Below the pieces are notes generated by a model, which had not been told where the DNA came from, ran no database searches, and saw nothing but the letters and a program-made list of their open reading frames with translations. A stretch of 22,854 nucleotides of DNA from CAYLZN01 sp964387935. Lineage in GTDB: Bacteria; Acidobacteriota; Vicinamibacteria; Vicinamibacterales; JAFNAJ01. Of this stretch, positions 1-8,991 are shown piece by piece. The DNA lies in NCBI GenBank assembly GCA_964387935.1, contig CAYLZN010000059.1, positions 1-22,854 on the forward strand, in the 5' to 3' direction. A program made the translations under genes and the position numbers. Every line of letters starts with the position of its first letter. The stretch's first letter is position 1.

Positions 1-1
1 C

Positions 2-556
2 GGCGAGATGGTCTCCCCGGTCTCCGCGGGCGGCGGCTTCACGCGCACCGGCATCTCCACGATCGTCGACATGCGGTCGCTCGAGATCGAGGTGGACGTC
101 AACGAGAGCTACATCAACCGCGTGGCCCCCGGTCAGGACGTGACGGCTGTGCTCGATGCCTACCCCGACTGGTCGATCCCGGCGCGCGTCATCACCACCG
201 TGCCGGCCGCCGACCGCCAGAAGGCCACGGTCCTGGTCCGCATCGGATTCCTCGAACTCGACCCGCGGATCCTCCCCGACATGGGCGTGAAGGTGACCTT
301 CCTGCGGGAGGCCGATGCTGCCAGCGCCCCCGCCGCCCGCGCGGTGGCCCTCGTCCCGAAGGGCGCGCTCCGGACCGGGAACGGAACGACCCACGTGTTC
401 GTCCTGAAGCAGAACACCGTCGAGCGTCGGGCCGTGCAGACCGGCGGCGTCGACGGCGACCGCGTCGAGGTCACCGCGGGGCTCTCCCCCGGCGAGCGCG
501 TCGTGGTCTCGCCGCCTCCCGATCTCGCCGAAGGCACGCTCGTCGTCGTCAAGTAG
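2..556 (+). CDS. HlyD/MacA-type periplasmic adaptor subunit of an efflux system (5' partial)
   Basis: This is the C-terminal part of a membrane-fusion (adaptor) protein; the reading frame is open to the window edge, so the true start lies upstream. The visible part begins with a GEMVSPVS segment and a TGISTIVDM stretch, typical of the end of the lipoyl/hairpin region. It continues through a beta-barrel segment (VDVNESYINRVAPGQDV) and ends in the membrane-proximal region, where LVPKGAL and GLSPGERVV motifs are recognisable. In the family, such proteins link an inner-membrane ABC or RND pump to an outer-membrane channel. The next gene starts 13 nt downstream and is a MacB-like ATPase, so this adaptor most likely serves a MacAB-like ABC exporter rather than an RND pump. 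The substrate is unknown. Confidence 0.88.
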   Translation, partial: GEMVSPVSAGGGFTRTGISTIVDMRSLEIEVDVNESYINRVAPGQDVTAVLDAYPDWSIPARVITTVPAADRQKATVLVRIGFLELDPRILPDMGVKVTFLREADAASAPAARAVALVPKGALRTGNGTTHVFVLKQNTVERRAVQTGGVDGDRVEVTAGLSPGERVVVSPPPDLAEGTLVVVK

Positions 557-569
557 GAGCCGACCGCCC

Positions 570-1249
<680 letters not shown>

Positions 1250-1253
<4 letters not shown>

Positions 1254-2398
1254 AGTATTTCCCGCTGCTGTGGAAGAGCCTCTGGCGGAAGAAGATCCGC
1301 ACGATCTTCACGCTGCTCTCGATCTTCGTCGCGTTCCTGCTGTTCGGCCTGCTGATGACCATCCGCACGGCCTTCAGCTTCGGCGTGGACATCGCGGGGC
1401 TCGATCGGCTCGTGCTCATCCACAAGGTGAGCCTGATCATGCCGCTGCCGGTCTCGTACCTCGAGCGGCTGCAGGCCACCGAGGGCGTCACGGTGGCCAC
1501 GCACAACACCTGGTTCGGCGGCGTCTACCAGGATCCGTCCAATTTCTTCGCGCAGATCGTCGTCGATCCCGAACCGTTCCTCCAGATCTATCCGGAGTAC
1601 AAACTGCCACCCGACCAGAAGGCGGCCTGGCTCGCCGATCGGCGCGGCGCCATCGTCGGCGCCGACCTGGCGAGGCGGTTCGGGTGGAAGATCGGCGACC
1701 GCGTCCCGATCATGGCCACCATCTGGCAGCCGAAGCAGGGCCAGGTGTGGGAGTTCAACGTCGCAGGCATCTACGACGGCGACCCGGGCGTGGACAAAAC
1801 GCAGTTCTTCTTCCGCTACGACTACCTCGATGAGAACCGCGCGGGCGGCCAGGGCCTGGTCGGCTGGTACGTCGTGAAGATCGACGATGCCTCGCGGGCG
1901 CAGGAGATGGGGGCGAAGTTCGACGCCATGTTCGCGAACTCGTCGGCCGAAACCAAGACGACCACGGAAAAGGGGTTCGTCGAAGGCTTCGCCAAGCAGG
2001 TGGGCGACATCGGTGCGATCATGATGGCCATCCTCGCGGCCGTCCTCTTCACGATGATGCTGGTCGCGGCCAACACCATGGCGCAATCGGTGCGCGAGCG
2101 GACGGCGGAAATGGGCGTGCTGAAGACGCTGGGGTTCTCGAACGGGACCATTCTCGCCCTCGTGCTCGCCGAGTCCGTGCTCATCGCGGCGATTGGCGGC
2201 GGGCTTGGGCTGCTCGTCGCGTGGTTGGTCGTGCAGCGCGGCGATCCGACCGGCGGGATGCTGCCGATCTTCATCCTGCCGACCCGCAACGTCGTGGCGG
2301 GGGCTGCCCTGGTGGTCGTGCTGGGACTGCTCGCCGGGCTGCTGCCCGCGCTGAACGCCATGCGGCTGAAGATCACCGACGCGCTGCGACACACGTAA
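1250..2398 (+). CDS. ABC transporter permease, FtsX/MacB family (first of two)
   Basis: Inner-membrane permease of 382 aa. It has one N-terminal membrane helix (about residues 13-42, IRTIFTLLSIFVAFLLF), a large periplasmic MacB_PCD-like domain (about 45-245), and three C-terminal helices (about 252-278, 302-328 and 345-370) forming the FtsX domain. This four-helix layout is the MacB/LolC/FtsX fold, which moves substrates or transmits mechanical force in the periplasm instead of carrying molecules across the inner membrane. The start codon overlaps the ATPase stop (ATGA). Unlike classical MacB, ATPase and permease are separate proteins, and there are two permeases, so a heterodimeric permease pair is likely. 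Confidence 0.94.
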
Positions 2399-2438
2399 GC
2401 GAGGCGCCGGGCACGGCCCGGGCCAGGAGAGGACCCTC

Positions 2439-3629
2439 GTGTTCAACTGGATTTCGCAGACCCTCGCCGTCACGCTGCTGAACCTGCGGACGATTCCGCA
2501 GCGCCTCGGCTCGTCGGCCGTCGCCATCGTGGGCATTGCCGGCGTCGTCGTCGTGCTCGTGTCGGTGCTGTCTATCGCGGCGGGGTTCAACGCCGTGATG
2601 CGGGACTCGGGCTCGCCGACCCGTGCCCTCGTGATGCGCAGCGGGGCCGACAGCGAGATGACGAGCGGGCTGAGCGGCCCGCAGGTGGACCTGATCTCGC
2701 AGGCGCCAGGCATCCGGCGCGACGGGCAGACGCCGCTGGCTTCGGCGGAGCTGTTCGTGATCATCGACCTGCCCCGCAGGGCCGGCAACACCCCGTCGAA
2801 CGTGCCGATGCGTGGCATCCAGCCGACGGCGTTCCAGGTCCGCGAAGAGGTGCGGCTCGTCGAGGGCCGCATGTTCGAGTTCGGGACCGACGAGGTCGTG
2901 GTCGGGCGGGGCGCGCACGCGCAGTTCGCCGGGCTGGACGTGGGCGGCGAGATCGTCTCCGGCCAGACGCGGTGGCGCGTGGTCGGCGTGTTCGAGGCGG
3001 GGGGCGGCATCGCGGAGACGGAGATCTGGTGCGATGCGCGCGTGCTGCAGGGCGCCTATCGCCGCGGCAACAGCTACCAGTCGATGCTGGTGCGCCTCGA
3101 TTCGTCCGACGCCTTCGAACCGTTCAAGGACTGGCTCTCGTCGAACCCGCAGCTCAACGTGCAGGTGCGGCGCGAGACCGAGTATTACGCGCAGCAGTCA
3201 CGCGCGTTGTCTGGCCTGATCCGGGGCGTGGGCTTCGGCATCGCGTCGCTCATGGGCATCGGCGCCGTGTTCGGCGCCATCCTCACCATGTATACCGCCG
3301 TCTCCACGCGGTCGCGCGAGATCGCTACGCTCCGCGCGCTCGGCTTCAACGCAACGTCGGTGGTCGTCTCCGTGCTGGCCGAATCGCTCGCGCTCGGCGC
3401 GATCGGCGGGCTTATCGGCGGCCTGATCGCCTACCTCGCGTTCAACGGCTACCAGACGTCCACCATGAACTTCTCGACGTTCAGCCAGGTGGCTTTTGCG
3501 TTCCGCGTCACGTCCCAGTTGCTCGTGCTCGGCCTGATCTACGCGCTGCTCATGGGACTCGTCGGGGGACTGTTCCCCGCGATCCGCGCGGCGCGGCTGC
3601 CGATTCCAGCGGCACTGCGCGAACTCTGA
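2439..3629 (+). CDS. ABC transporter permease, FtsX/MacB family (second of two)
   Basis: Second permease of 396 aa, with the same layout as its neighbour: one N-terminal helix (about residues 25-50, rich in V and I), a periplasmic domain, and three C-terminal helices around an LRALGF segment characteristic of FtsX domains. The chosen start is GTG at 2439, because a good Shine-Dalgarno (GGAGAGGA, about 2425-2432) lies just upstream. It follows the first permease by 40 nt. Together with the adaptor, ATPase and first permease it completes an exporter operon. The outer-membrane partner is not in the window. A short heptad array begins 6 nt after the stop. Confidence 0.93.
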   Translation: MFNWISQTLAVTLLNLRTIPQRLGSSAVAIVGIAGVVVVLVSVLSIAAGFNAVMRDSGSPTRALVMRSGADSEMTSGLSGPQVDLISQAPGIRRDGQTPLASAELFVIIDLPRRAGNTPSNVPMRGIQPTAFQVREEVRLVEGRMFEFGTDEVVVGRGAHAQFAGLDVGGEIVSGQTRWRVVGVFEAGGGIAETEIWCDARVLQGAYRRGNSYQSMLVRLDSSDAFEPFKDWLSSNPQLNVQVRRETEYYAQQSRALSGLIRGVGFGIASLMGIGAVFGAILTMYTAVSTRSREIATLRALGFNATSVVVSVLAESLALGAIGGLIGGLIAYLAFNGYQTSTMNFSTFSQVAFAFRVTSQLLVLGLIYALLMGLVGGLFPAIRAARLPIPAALREL

Positions 3630-3635
3630 CGCAAC

Positions 3636-3656
3636 GGCTCGCGGCTCGCGGCTGGT
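3636..3656 (+). repeat. short heptad array (GGCTCGC, GGCTCGC, GGCTGGT)
   Basis: Two perfect GGCTCGC units and a third diverged unit, directly after the stop codon of the second permease. This is the smallest member of a family of GGCNNNN period-7 arrays found in gene gaps throughout the window. Confidence 0.6.
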
Positions 3657-3718
3657 CGTGCCGCCCCGCCAACGACCCGGAGGCAACGCACGCGAGGTGC
3701 ACTCCGTCCAAGACTGCT

Positions 3719-4225
3719 GTGACCAGCCCGGCCCCGGCACGTCGTGCTTCGATCCTGCTGGCCGTGACCCTCGCGTTGGGACACGGTGGCGACGGCCGCA
3801 CTCTGACCACGCCTGGCTCGAGATCTTCGACGACGCCAGCGGCGAGTGGTATCCGGCGGACCCGTCGATTGGCATCGTGGGCCTCGACGACTGGCTGCAG
3901 GCCCGAACGGGCTTCGGTCCGCGCGTCACGCTCAACCCGCTGTCCGACGACATGATCGTGCCGTTCGCGGTGCTGGCCGATGACGGGACGGGCGCGTTCG
4001 CGATCGATCGCACGAGCCACTACCTGGTCGACGCCTTCGATCGTCCACGGCGGGGCGCTCCACACGCTGCCGGCGTGGGCGGAGTGGGCAGGACTGCTGC
4101 GGGAGCTGACCGCGCGTGCGTCGCTCGCGTTCCGCGGCGACGCAAACCTCCACGAGTCGGAGGCGGCAATCGCCAGGCTGGGGGAGGTCTACGGAAGGCT
4201 GCGCGAGCAGTACGCGGCGCGGTGA
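3719..4225 (+). pseudogene. decayed transglutaminase-like protein gene
   Basis: Remnant of a secreted transglutaminase-like (papain-fold) protein. One frame from about 3808 to 4040 reads DHAWLEIFDDASGEWYPADP, which carries the His and Asp of the Cys-His-Asp triad and continues through IGIVGLDDWLQ. The reading then has to move to another frame near 4035-4047, where it resumes as IVHGGALHTLPAWAEWAGLL and ends at the TGA at 4225. The Cys-bearing half is missing. Upstream, in a third register, a GTG at 3719 opens a signal-peptide-like stretch (ARRASILLAVTLALG). It may be the old N-terminus, joined to the C-terminal part by an internal deletion near 3780-3808. It lies directly after the exporter operon and converges on the BNR gene. 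No intact product is expected. The family call is fairly safe; the signal-peptide link is inference. Confidence 0.7.
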
Positions 4226-4253
4226 CCGTCCGGACCCGGCCCGGGCCGCTGCG

Positions 4254-7200
4254 CTACGGCCGCTCCTCGTGCTTCTCTGCCTCGCCTTGCGGCTTCAGGG
4301 GTTCCGCCGTGATCGGGGCGAGCTTCTGGCGCTGCAGCAGGGTGTTGACCTGCGGGAGCTGCGTCCTGATCGTCGTGTCGAGTGCCTTCAACTGGGCGTC
4401 GAGTTTCCCCGAGAGCGTCCGGAACATGTCCTGGCTCTGGTCGGTGGGGCGACGGTCCGCCGATTCGACCACTCCCTGAAGGGCGGCGATCTTGTTGTTG
4501 AGCATGATCGGGTAGTTGAGCGGGTCCTCGAAGCTCTGGTTCTTCACCTGGTAGACCTGCGCTTCCACCGTGCCGAGCGCCTTCTCGAGGTCCTGCAACG
4601 CCCGGGCGGTGGGACCAACCTTGCTGTCCAACCGACCCTCCCGGTCCTTGATCTGCGGCCTGATCCCGCGCACGAGCAGCACCGCCTCGTTGGCCTGCGT
4701 GGTCTTCCGGCTGATCTGCCGGGCCAGCTCGAACTGCTGCTGGAGGTCGGCGTCGGTGACGTCGGCGAGCAGGCGCGGTTCGCGCCGGATCGCGAATGGT
4801 CGCGTCTCGGATCGGGGGCCGGCGGTGACGCGCACCTGGTAGCTGCCAGGCGGCGCGATGGGTCCGATCGTGGTGGCGGCCCACATGACGAGGCCGGGGA
4901 ACTCCGCCGCGGGCGCGTAGCGCATGTCCCAGTTGACGCGGTGCAGCCCGGCGGCCACCGGCGGCCTGGGATCCGGCGGACGCCTGAAGAAGTCCTCGAG
5001 CGTTGGCGGCCCGGGCGGCGGCCGTTTCGCGTCGGCCTCCGTCCCCGTGAACGAGCGCACGACCTCGCCGCGCGCGTCGAGAATCTCGACCGTCACCTGC
5101 CCGACCGGCTGGCCGAGCCGGTAGTCGATCGCGATGCTGCGATCGAGGCCCCGCAGACCGTCCTGCGGGACGAACAGCGTCAGGTCGGTCGAGGGTGCGT
5201 CCCACTGCCGCAGCGGCGAGATGTTGTCCATGATCCAGAAGCCGCGGCCGTGGGTGGCAATGACCAGGTCGCGCTGCTCGACCACGAGGTCGTGCACCGG
5301 GGTGTCCGGCAGGTTCTGCCGCAGCGACTCCCACCGCCCCCCGTCGTCGAACGACACGTGGACGCCATGCTCGGTGCCGAGATACAGCAGCCGCGGGCGG
5401 GCGGGATCCTCGCGGATCGCCCGCGCGAAGTCGCGCGCCCCGAGTCCGGCCACGATCGTCGTCCACGTCGCCCCATAGTCGTCGGTGCGGAACACGTAGG
5501 GCGCGAAGTCATCGTGCTGATAGCGGTTGGCAGCCACGTAGGCCGATCCTGCGCGGTGCGGCGAGGCCTCCACGAGGCTGATGCGCGCGAATTCCGGCAG
5601 GCCCTTCGGCGTCACGTTGGCCCACGTCCTGCCGCCGTCCCGCGTGATCTGCACGTAGCCGTCGTCGGACCCGGTCCAGATGACGCTGCCGTCCTGCGGT
5701 GACGGCGCGATCGTGAAAATCGTCGCATAGGTCTCGACCCCGGTCTGGTCGCGCGTGATCGGCCCGCCGGAATCCCCGAGCGTCGCGGGATCGTGCCGTG
5801 TGAGGTCGGGACTGATCCGCGTCCACGACTGGCCTCCGTTGCCGGTCATCCAGAGGTGCTGCGACCCGACATACAGCGTCGTCGGATCGGTGGCCGAGAA
5901 GACGATGGGGAACGTCCACTGGAAGCGCTCGGTGATGTCCTCCGACGGATAGCCCATCGGGTTGTCGGGATGTGGGTTGATCGCCTGGCTCTGGCGCGTG
6001 CGCCGATCCAGGCGCGTGATGTGGCCGCCGTAGCTGCCGGCATAGAACACGTCGGGATTTCGCGGATCGCTGGCGATGTACCCGCTCTCCCCCCCGCCGG
6101 CCGAGTAGAACACGCGATCGACGGCGCCGAGCACGAACCCCTGGGGCGGCCGGCTCGAAACGCACGCCGTCGTGTTGTCCTGCTGTGCGCCGCACACGTG
6201 ATACGGCACGTCACGGGTCGTCGTCACGTGGTAGAACTGCCCGGTCGGGTAGTCCAGGTGGCTCCAGGTCTCCCCGCCGTTGACCGTGATCGACGCGCCG
6301 CCGTCGTTCGAGGCGATGAACCGCTTCGGGTTGGTCGGATCGATCCACATGTCGTGGTTGTCGGGGTGGAGAGGGAGCAGCTCCTTCCACGTCCTGCCGC
6401 CGTCGGTGGACCTGGCAAACGCCACGTTCGGCGCGTAGACGGTGTCCTTGTCCTTCGGGTCGGCGTAGAGGCGCGTGTAGTAGAACGCGCGCTGCCGGAT
6501 GTTGCGATCCTCGCTCACCCGGCGCCACGTGGCCCCCGCGTCGTCCGACACGAAGGTCCCGCCGTCCTCGGCGTCGATCTGCGCATAGACACGGGTCGAG
6601 TCCGCGCCCGACACGGCCACGCCGATCTTGCCGAGCATCCCCTTCGGCATGCCGGGGTTGCGGGAGAGTTCGGTCCAGTGATCGCCGCCGTCGGTGGACT
6701 TGAACAGCCCGCTGCCCGCGCCCCCGCTCGACATCATGTGCGCGACGCGGAACGCCTCCCACAACGACGCGTAGAGCACGCGCGGGTCGTTGGGATCGAG
6801 CACGATCTCGATGCCGCCCGTCCTGTCGTCGCGAAACAGGATTCTCTCCCACCTCTTTCCGCCGTCCTTCGAGCGGTAGATGCCCCGCTCCGGATTCCGT
6901 CCGGCCGGGTGGCCGAACGCGGCGACGTACACGAGGTCGGGGTCGGTGGGATGGACGCGTATCTTCGCGACCACCTGCGTCTCGGCGAGCCCGATGTGGG
7001 TCCACGTCCTTCCCGCGTCGGTGGACTTGTAGACCCCGTCGCCCTGCGCGATGTTGCCGCGCAGTTCGCTCTCGCCCATGCCGATGTACACGATGTCGGG
7101 ATTGGAGGACGCGACGGCAACGGCGCCGACCGACGCGCTGGTGATCTGGCCGTCGGTCACCGGGCGCCAGGTCATGCCCCCGTCGGTGGTCTTCCACAGG

Positions 7201-7445
7201 CCGCCGCCGGTGGCGCCGAAGTAGTACTCGAACGGGCGCGCGGCGCTGCCGGCCACAGCAATCGATCGCCCGCCGCGGGCGGGCCCCAGGCTGCGCCACC
7301 GCAGCGCGCCGAACGGGCCGGCGCTGGCCGAGGATGTGGACGAACGGCTGCCCACCTGAGCGACTGGAGCCGCAGAGCCGACGGCAAGCACCGCGGCTGC
7401 CGCGAACGCGACGACGGGGACGGGAACGGCCCATCTTCTGGTCAT
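4254..7445 (-). CDS. secreted BNR/Asp-box (sortilin-like, VPS10-type) beta-propeller protein
   Basis: Exported protein of 1063 aa with an N-terminal signal peptide (hydrophobic residues about 8-27). At least ten Asp-box-like repeats (S/T-x-D-x-G-x-T-W) run from about residue 85 to 700, for example KTTDGGMTW, KSTDAGRTW, RSTDGGRTW and ITRDGGRTW, so one or two large beta-propellers are expected. A beta-rich module with LHRVNWDMRY (about residue 836) follows. The last 160 residues are Gln/Lys-rich and helical, possibly a coiled coil. Such proteins are often annotated as glycosyl hydrolases by analogy with sialidase Asp-boxes, but no sialidase Arg triad or other catalytic set is recognisable, so a binding or scaffolding role is as likely. 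The ATG at 7445 was chosen for the signal peptide. No strong ribosome site is visible. Confidence 0.92.
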   Translation of the reverse strand: MTRRWAVPVPVVAFAAAAVLAVGSAAPVAQVGSRSSTSSASAGPFGALRWRSLGPARGGRSIAVAGSAARPFEYYFGATGGGLWKTTDGGMTWRPVTDGQITSASVGAVAVASSNPDIVYIGMGESELRGNIAQGDGVYKSTDAGRTWTHIGLAETQVVAKIRVHPTDPDLVYVAAFGHPAGRNPERGIYRSKDGGKRWERILFRDDRTGGIEIVLDPNDPRVLYASLWEAFRVAHMMSSGGAGSGLFKSTDGGDHWTELSRNPGMPKGMLGKIGVAVSGADSTRVYAQIDAEDGGTFVSDDAGATWRRVSEDRNIRQRAFYYTRLYADPKDKDTVYAPNVAFARSTDGGRTWKELLPLHPDNHDMWIDPTNPKRFIASNDGGASITVNGGETWSHLDYPTGQFYHVTTTRDVPYHVCGAQQDNTTACVSSRPPQGFVLGAVDRVFYSAGGGESGYIASDPRNPDVFYAGSYGGHITRLDRRTRQSQAINPHPDNPMGYPSEDITERFQWTFPIVFSATDPTTLYVGSQHLWMTGNGGQSWTRISPDLTRHDPATLGDSGGPITRDQTGVETYATIFTIAPSPQDGSVIWTGSDDGYVQITRDGGRTWANVTPKGLPEFARISLVEASPHRAGSAYVAANRYQHDDFAPYVFRTDDYGATWTTIVAGLGARDFARAIREDPARPRLLYLGTEHGVHVSFDDGGRWESLRQNLPDTPVHDLVVEQRDLVIATHGRGFWIMDNISPLRQWDAPSTDLTLFVPQDGLRGLDRSIAIDYRLGQPVGQVTVEILDARGEVVRSFTGTEADAKRPPPGPPTLEDFFRRPPDPRPPVAAGLHRVNWDMRYAPAAEFPGLVMWAATTIGPIAPPGSYQVRVTAGPRSETRPFAIRREPRLLADVTDADLQQQFELARQISRKTTQANEAVLLVRGIRPQIKDREGRLDSKVGPTARALQDLEKALGTVEAQVYQVKNQSFEDPLNYPIMLNNKIAALQGVVESADRRPTDQSQDMFRTLSGKLDAQLKALDTTIRTQLPQVNTLLQRQKLAPITAEPLKPQGEAEKHEERP

Positions 7446-7454
7446 GGCTGCAGT

Positions 7455-7483
7455 CTCTTACCATGGCTGCAGGCCATGGGCAA
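7455..7483 (-). promoter_or_regulatory. possible promoter with palindrome in the spacer, upstream of the 1063-aa BNR gene
   Basis: On the - strand, a TTGCCC (-35-like, 7478-7483) and a TAAGAG (weak -10-like, 7455-7460) are separated by 17 nt. The spacer holds most of a 7-bp inverted repeat, CCATGGC/GCCATGG with a 5-nt loop (7461-7479). The -10 would put the transcript start within a few bases of the ATG. The -10 matches the consensus at only three positions, so this is tentative. Confidence 0.3.
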
Positions 7484-7506
7484 GGCCGGACCGGCCCGCG
7501 CGGAAC

Positions 7507-7541
7507 GGCTCGCGACGGGCGGCGAGCGGCCAGCGGCCCCG
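7507..7541 (+). repeat. heptad array, five degenerate GGCNNNN units
   Basis: In order the units are GGCTCGC, GACGGGC, GGCGAGC, GGCCAGC and GGCCCCG. It fills most of the divergent gap between the BNR gene and the Uma2 gene, just upstream of a TACACT (7555-7560) that could be the -10 of the Uma2 promoter. Confidence 0.6.
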
Positions 7542-7581
7542 GCCGCCGCGATGGTACACTTCGTGCCACAGGAGCAAGGGA

Positions 7582-8138
7582 GTGGAGCCCTCACATTCCA
7601 CGCGTAAGCTCACCTACGAGGACTTCGAAGCGTTCCCCGACGACCTGCTCCGTCACGAGATCATCGACGGAGCGCACGTCGTGACGCCGGCGCCGGCCAC
7701 GCGCCACCAACGGGTGCTGCAACGGCTCCTGCACGCGTTCCTGGGCTTCCTCGAGGCCAAGCCGATGGGCGAGGTGTTCGTCGCACCCTTCGACGTGCTG
7801 CTTTCGCACTTATCGTCGAGCCCGACCTGGTCTACCTGTCTCATGACCGGGCGCACCTTCTGACGTCGAAGAATCTGCAAGGCGCGCCCGATCTGGTGGT
7901 TGAAATCGTTTCACCCTCGACGAAGCAGCGCGACGAGCGGGTCAAGCGCTCCCTGTACAAGCGTGAGGGCGTTGAAGAGTACTGGCTCGTCGATCCCGAT
8001 CTCGACAGCGTCTCGGTGTATCGGCGTGGGCCGGCCGGCCTCGGCCCGCCCGAGACGTTCAGCAAGGCGGTCGGGCACGTGCTGACGACGCCGCTGCTGC
8101 CCGGGTTCGAGGTGCCGCTGACGCGCATCCTCGCGTGA
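7582..8138 (+). pseudogene. Uma2-family (DUF820) putative endonuclease, frameshifted
   Basis: A Uma2-family gene split by one indel. The first part starts at GTG 7582 (AGGAG about 8 nt upstream) and reads LTYEDFEAFPDD, then GEVFVAPFDVLLS. The frame then breaks near 7808-7812 and runs to a stop at 7861-7863. The second part continues in another frame as VEPDLVYLSHDRAHLL, GAPDLVVEIVSPST and GVEEYWLVDP, ending at 8138. Restoring about 4 nt would give one protein of about 186 aa, the usual size. Uma2 proteins have a PD-(D/E)XK nuclease-like fold and are abundant, often in paralogous sets, in cyanobacteria and other phyla; their role is poorly understood. The break falls just before the conserved EPDLVYL segment, so neither half should be active. 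A sequencing error is an alternative explanation. Confidence 0.85.
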
Positions 8139-8144
8139 CGGGGA

Positions 8145-8807
8145 TCACATCGACGATCGCCGCGTGGTCACCCGATCGCCCCAGAGCGGTTGGTGCGCCT
8201 CCAGGGTGCGCGCGAGGTCCGATCCGGGCTTTGCGCCCGCGGCGGCCCGGCGCACGTGCTCGGCGGCGGCTCCCCGGAATTCGCCCCCGACGGCGATGAG
8301 TGCCGCCGCATACTCCATGGCCGCGTCGTCGCCACGCGCGGCAAGGGCCTGCTTGACGAGGGCGTAGCCGTCCTCCGCGGGGGCCTTCGACCGCACGCCC
8401 CTGTCGGTGTGCTGGGTCTGACGGAACGCCTCCACGGCATAACCGAGATCGAAACGCGCGAGCGCGTCGGCTGGCGCGGCACCCTTGGACGACGCGCGGG
8501 CCCTGAGCGCGCTGAAGAGCCTGTCAGCAGCGGCCGGGTCCGTGGCGGCGTACAGGGCCGCACGCCGCAGCGTCTCCATGCGGGCGAGCGTCGGCACCGA
8601 CGGGCCGAGCAGCGCGACGGTATCGTCAGCAAGCCTGGACACCGTGTAGCTGGGATCGATGCTCTGCCATCCGCCCGTGCCCCACGGCAGTGAGGGCGCG
8701 GCGCTGGTGATCATCGGGAAACAGAGCAGCGGCGGGCCGGCGATCGCCAGTGACGGAGCGAGCGCGAGGAGAGACGACAGCAGGACCGGCGTGAAGGGAC
8801 GTCGCAT
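8145..8807 (-). CDS. secreted helical protein of unknown function
   Basis: 220-aa protein with a clear signal peptide (MRRP, then a hydrophobic run, cleavage likely after AIA near residue 23). The mature part has a short conserved-looking start (PLLCFPMIT, WGTGGWQSIDPSY) and then a long Ala-rich, probably all-helical region (RMETLRRAALYAATDPAAAD, LARFDLGYAVEAFRQ, GYALVKQAL) resembling TPR-like helical hairpins, with no catalytic signature. A strong ribosome site (GGAGG, about 8 nt upstream) supports the ATG at 8807. It converges tail to tail on the Uma2 gene with a 6-bp gap. Its promoter region holds the same TTAGC block and heptad array as the ECF sigma gene and the S9-M1 gene. I do not recognise the family. 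Confidence 0.85.
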   Translation of the reverse strand: MRRPFTPVLLSSLLALAPSLAIAGPPLLCFPMITSAAPSLPWGTGGWQSIDPSYTVSRLADDTVALLGPSVPTLARMETLRRAALYAATDPAAADRLFSALRARASSKGAAPADALARFDLGYAVEAFRQTQHTDRGVRSKAPAEDGYALVKQALAARGDDAAMEYAAALIAVGGEFRGAAAEHVRRAAAGAKPGSDLARTLEAHQPLWGDRVTTRRSSM

Positions 8808-8860
8808 GGGGGACCTCCAGGATTCTTGCGTTCGTGGAGGAAGACGACGAGACCGCCGAC

Positions 8861-8884
8861 AGTGTTAGCGTCAATCCGTCAATC
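8861..8884 (-). promoter_or_regulatory. conserved upstream block (TTAGC type) before the 220-aa secreted protein gene
   Basis: On the - strand this reads GATTGACGGATTGACGC followed by TAACACT (rc of 8861-8867), 54 nt before the ATG. Near-identical TAACACT or TATCAT hexamers with related upstream sequence occur 46 nt before the ECF sigma gene and 45 nt before the S9-M1 gene. It may be a -10 region with an upstream element, or the boundary of the repeat next to it. Confidence 0.4.
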
Positions 8885-8945
8885 GGCTTGCGGCCTGCGG
8901 CGCGCGGCAGCACGGCGCAGGTTTTCAACAACCCGTCGATCCGTA
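8863..8945 (+). repeat. three-copy composite intergenic repeat, copy 1
   Basis: The element consists of a left flank (TTAGCGTCAATCCGTCAATC), four heptads (GGCTTGC, GGCCTGC, GGCGCGC, GGCAGCA; 8885-8912), and a right flank containing CCCGTCGATCCG. Copy 2 (about 10716-10803, opposite strand) matches over all three parts; copy 3 (21725-21800) matches the left flank and heptads and begins the right flank. It fills the gap between the FecR-like gene and the small secreted protein gene. Confidence 0.75.
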
Positions 8946-8991
8946 TTCGAGGCTTGGGGGAACGGGAGGCCATACTCGGGCGAACTGGTCT

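Noticed and set aside
4238..4247. Bidirectional terminator between the pseudogene and the BNR gene
   Set aside because: GGCCCGGGCC is a perfect palindrome, but there is no loop and no U-run; short palindromes of this kind are expected in GC-rich DNA.
8885..8912. CRISPR array
   Set aside because: The repeats are 7 nt with no spacers between them, and no cas genes are present.
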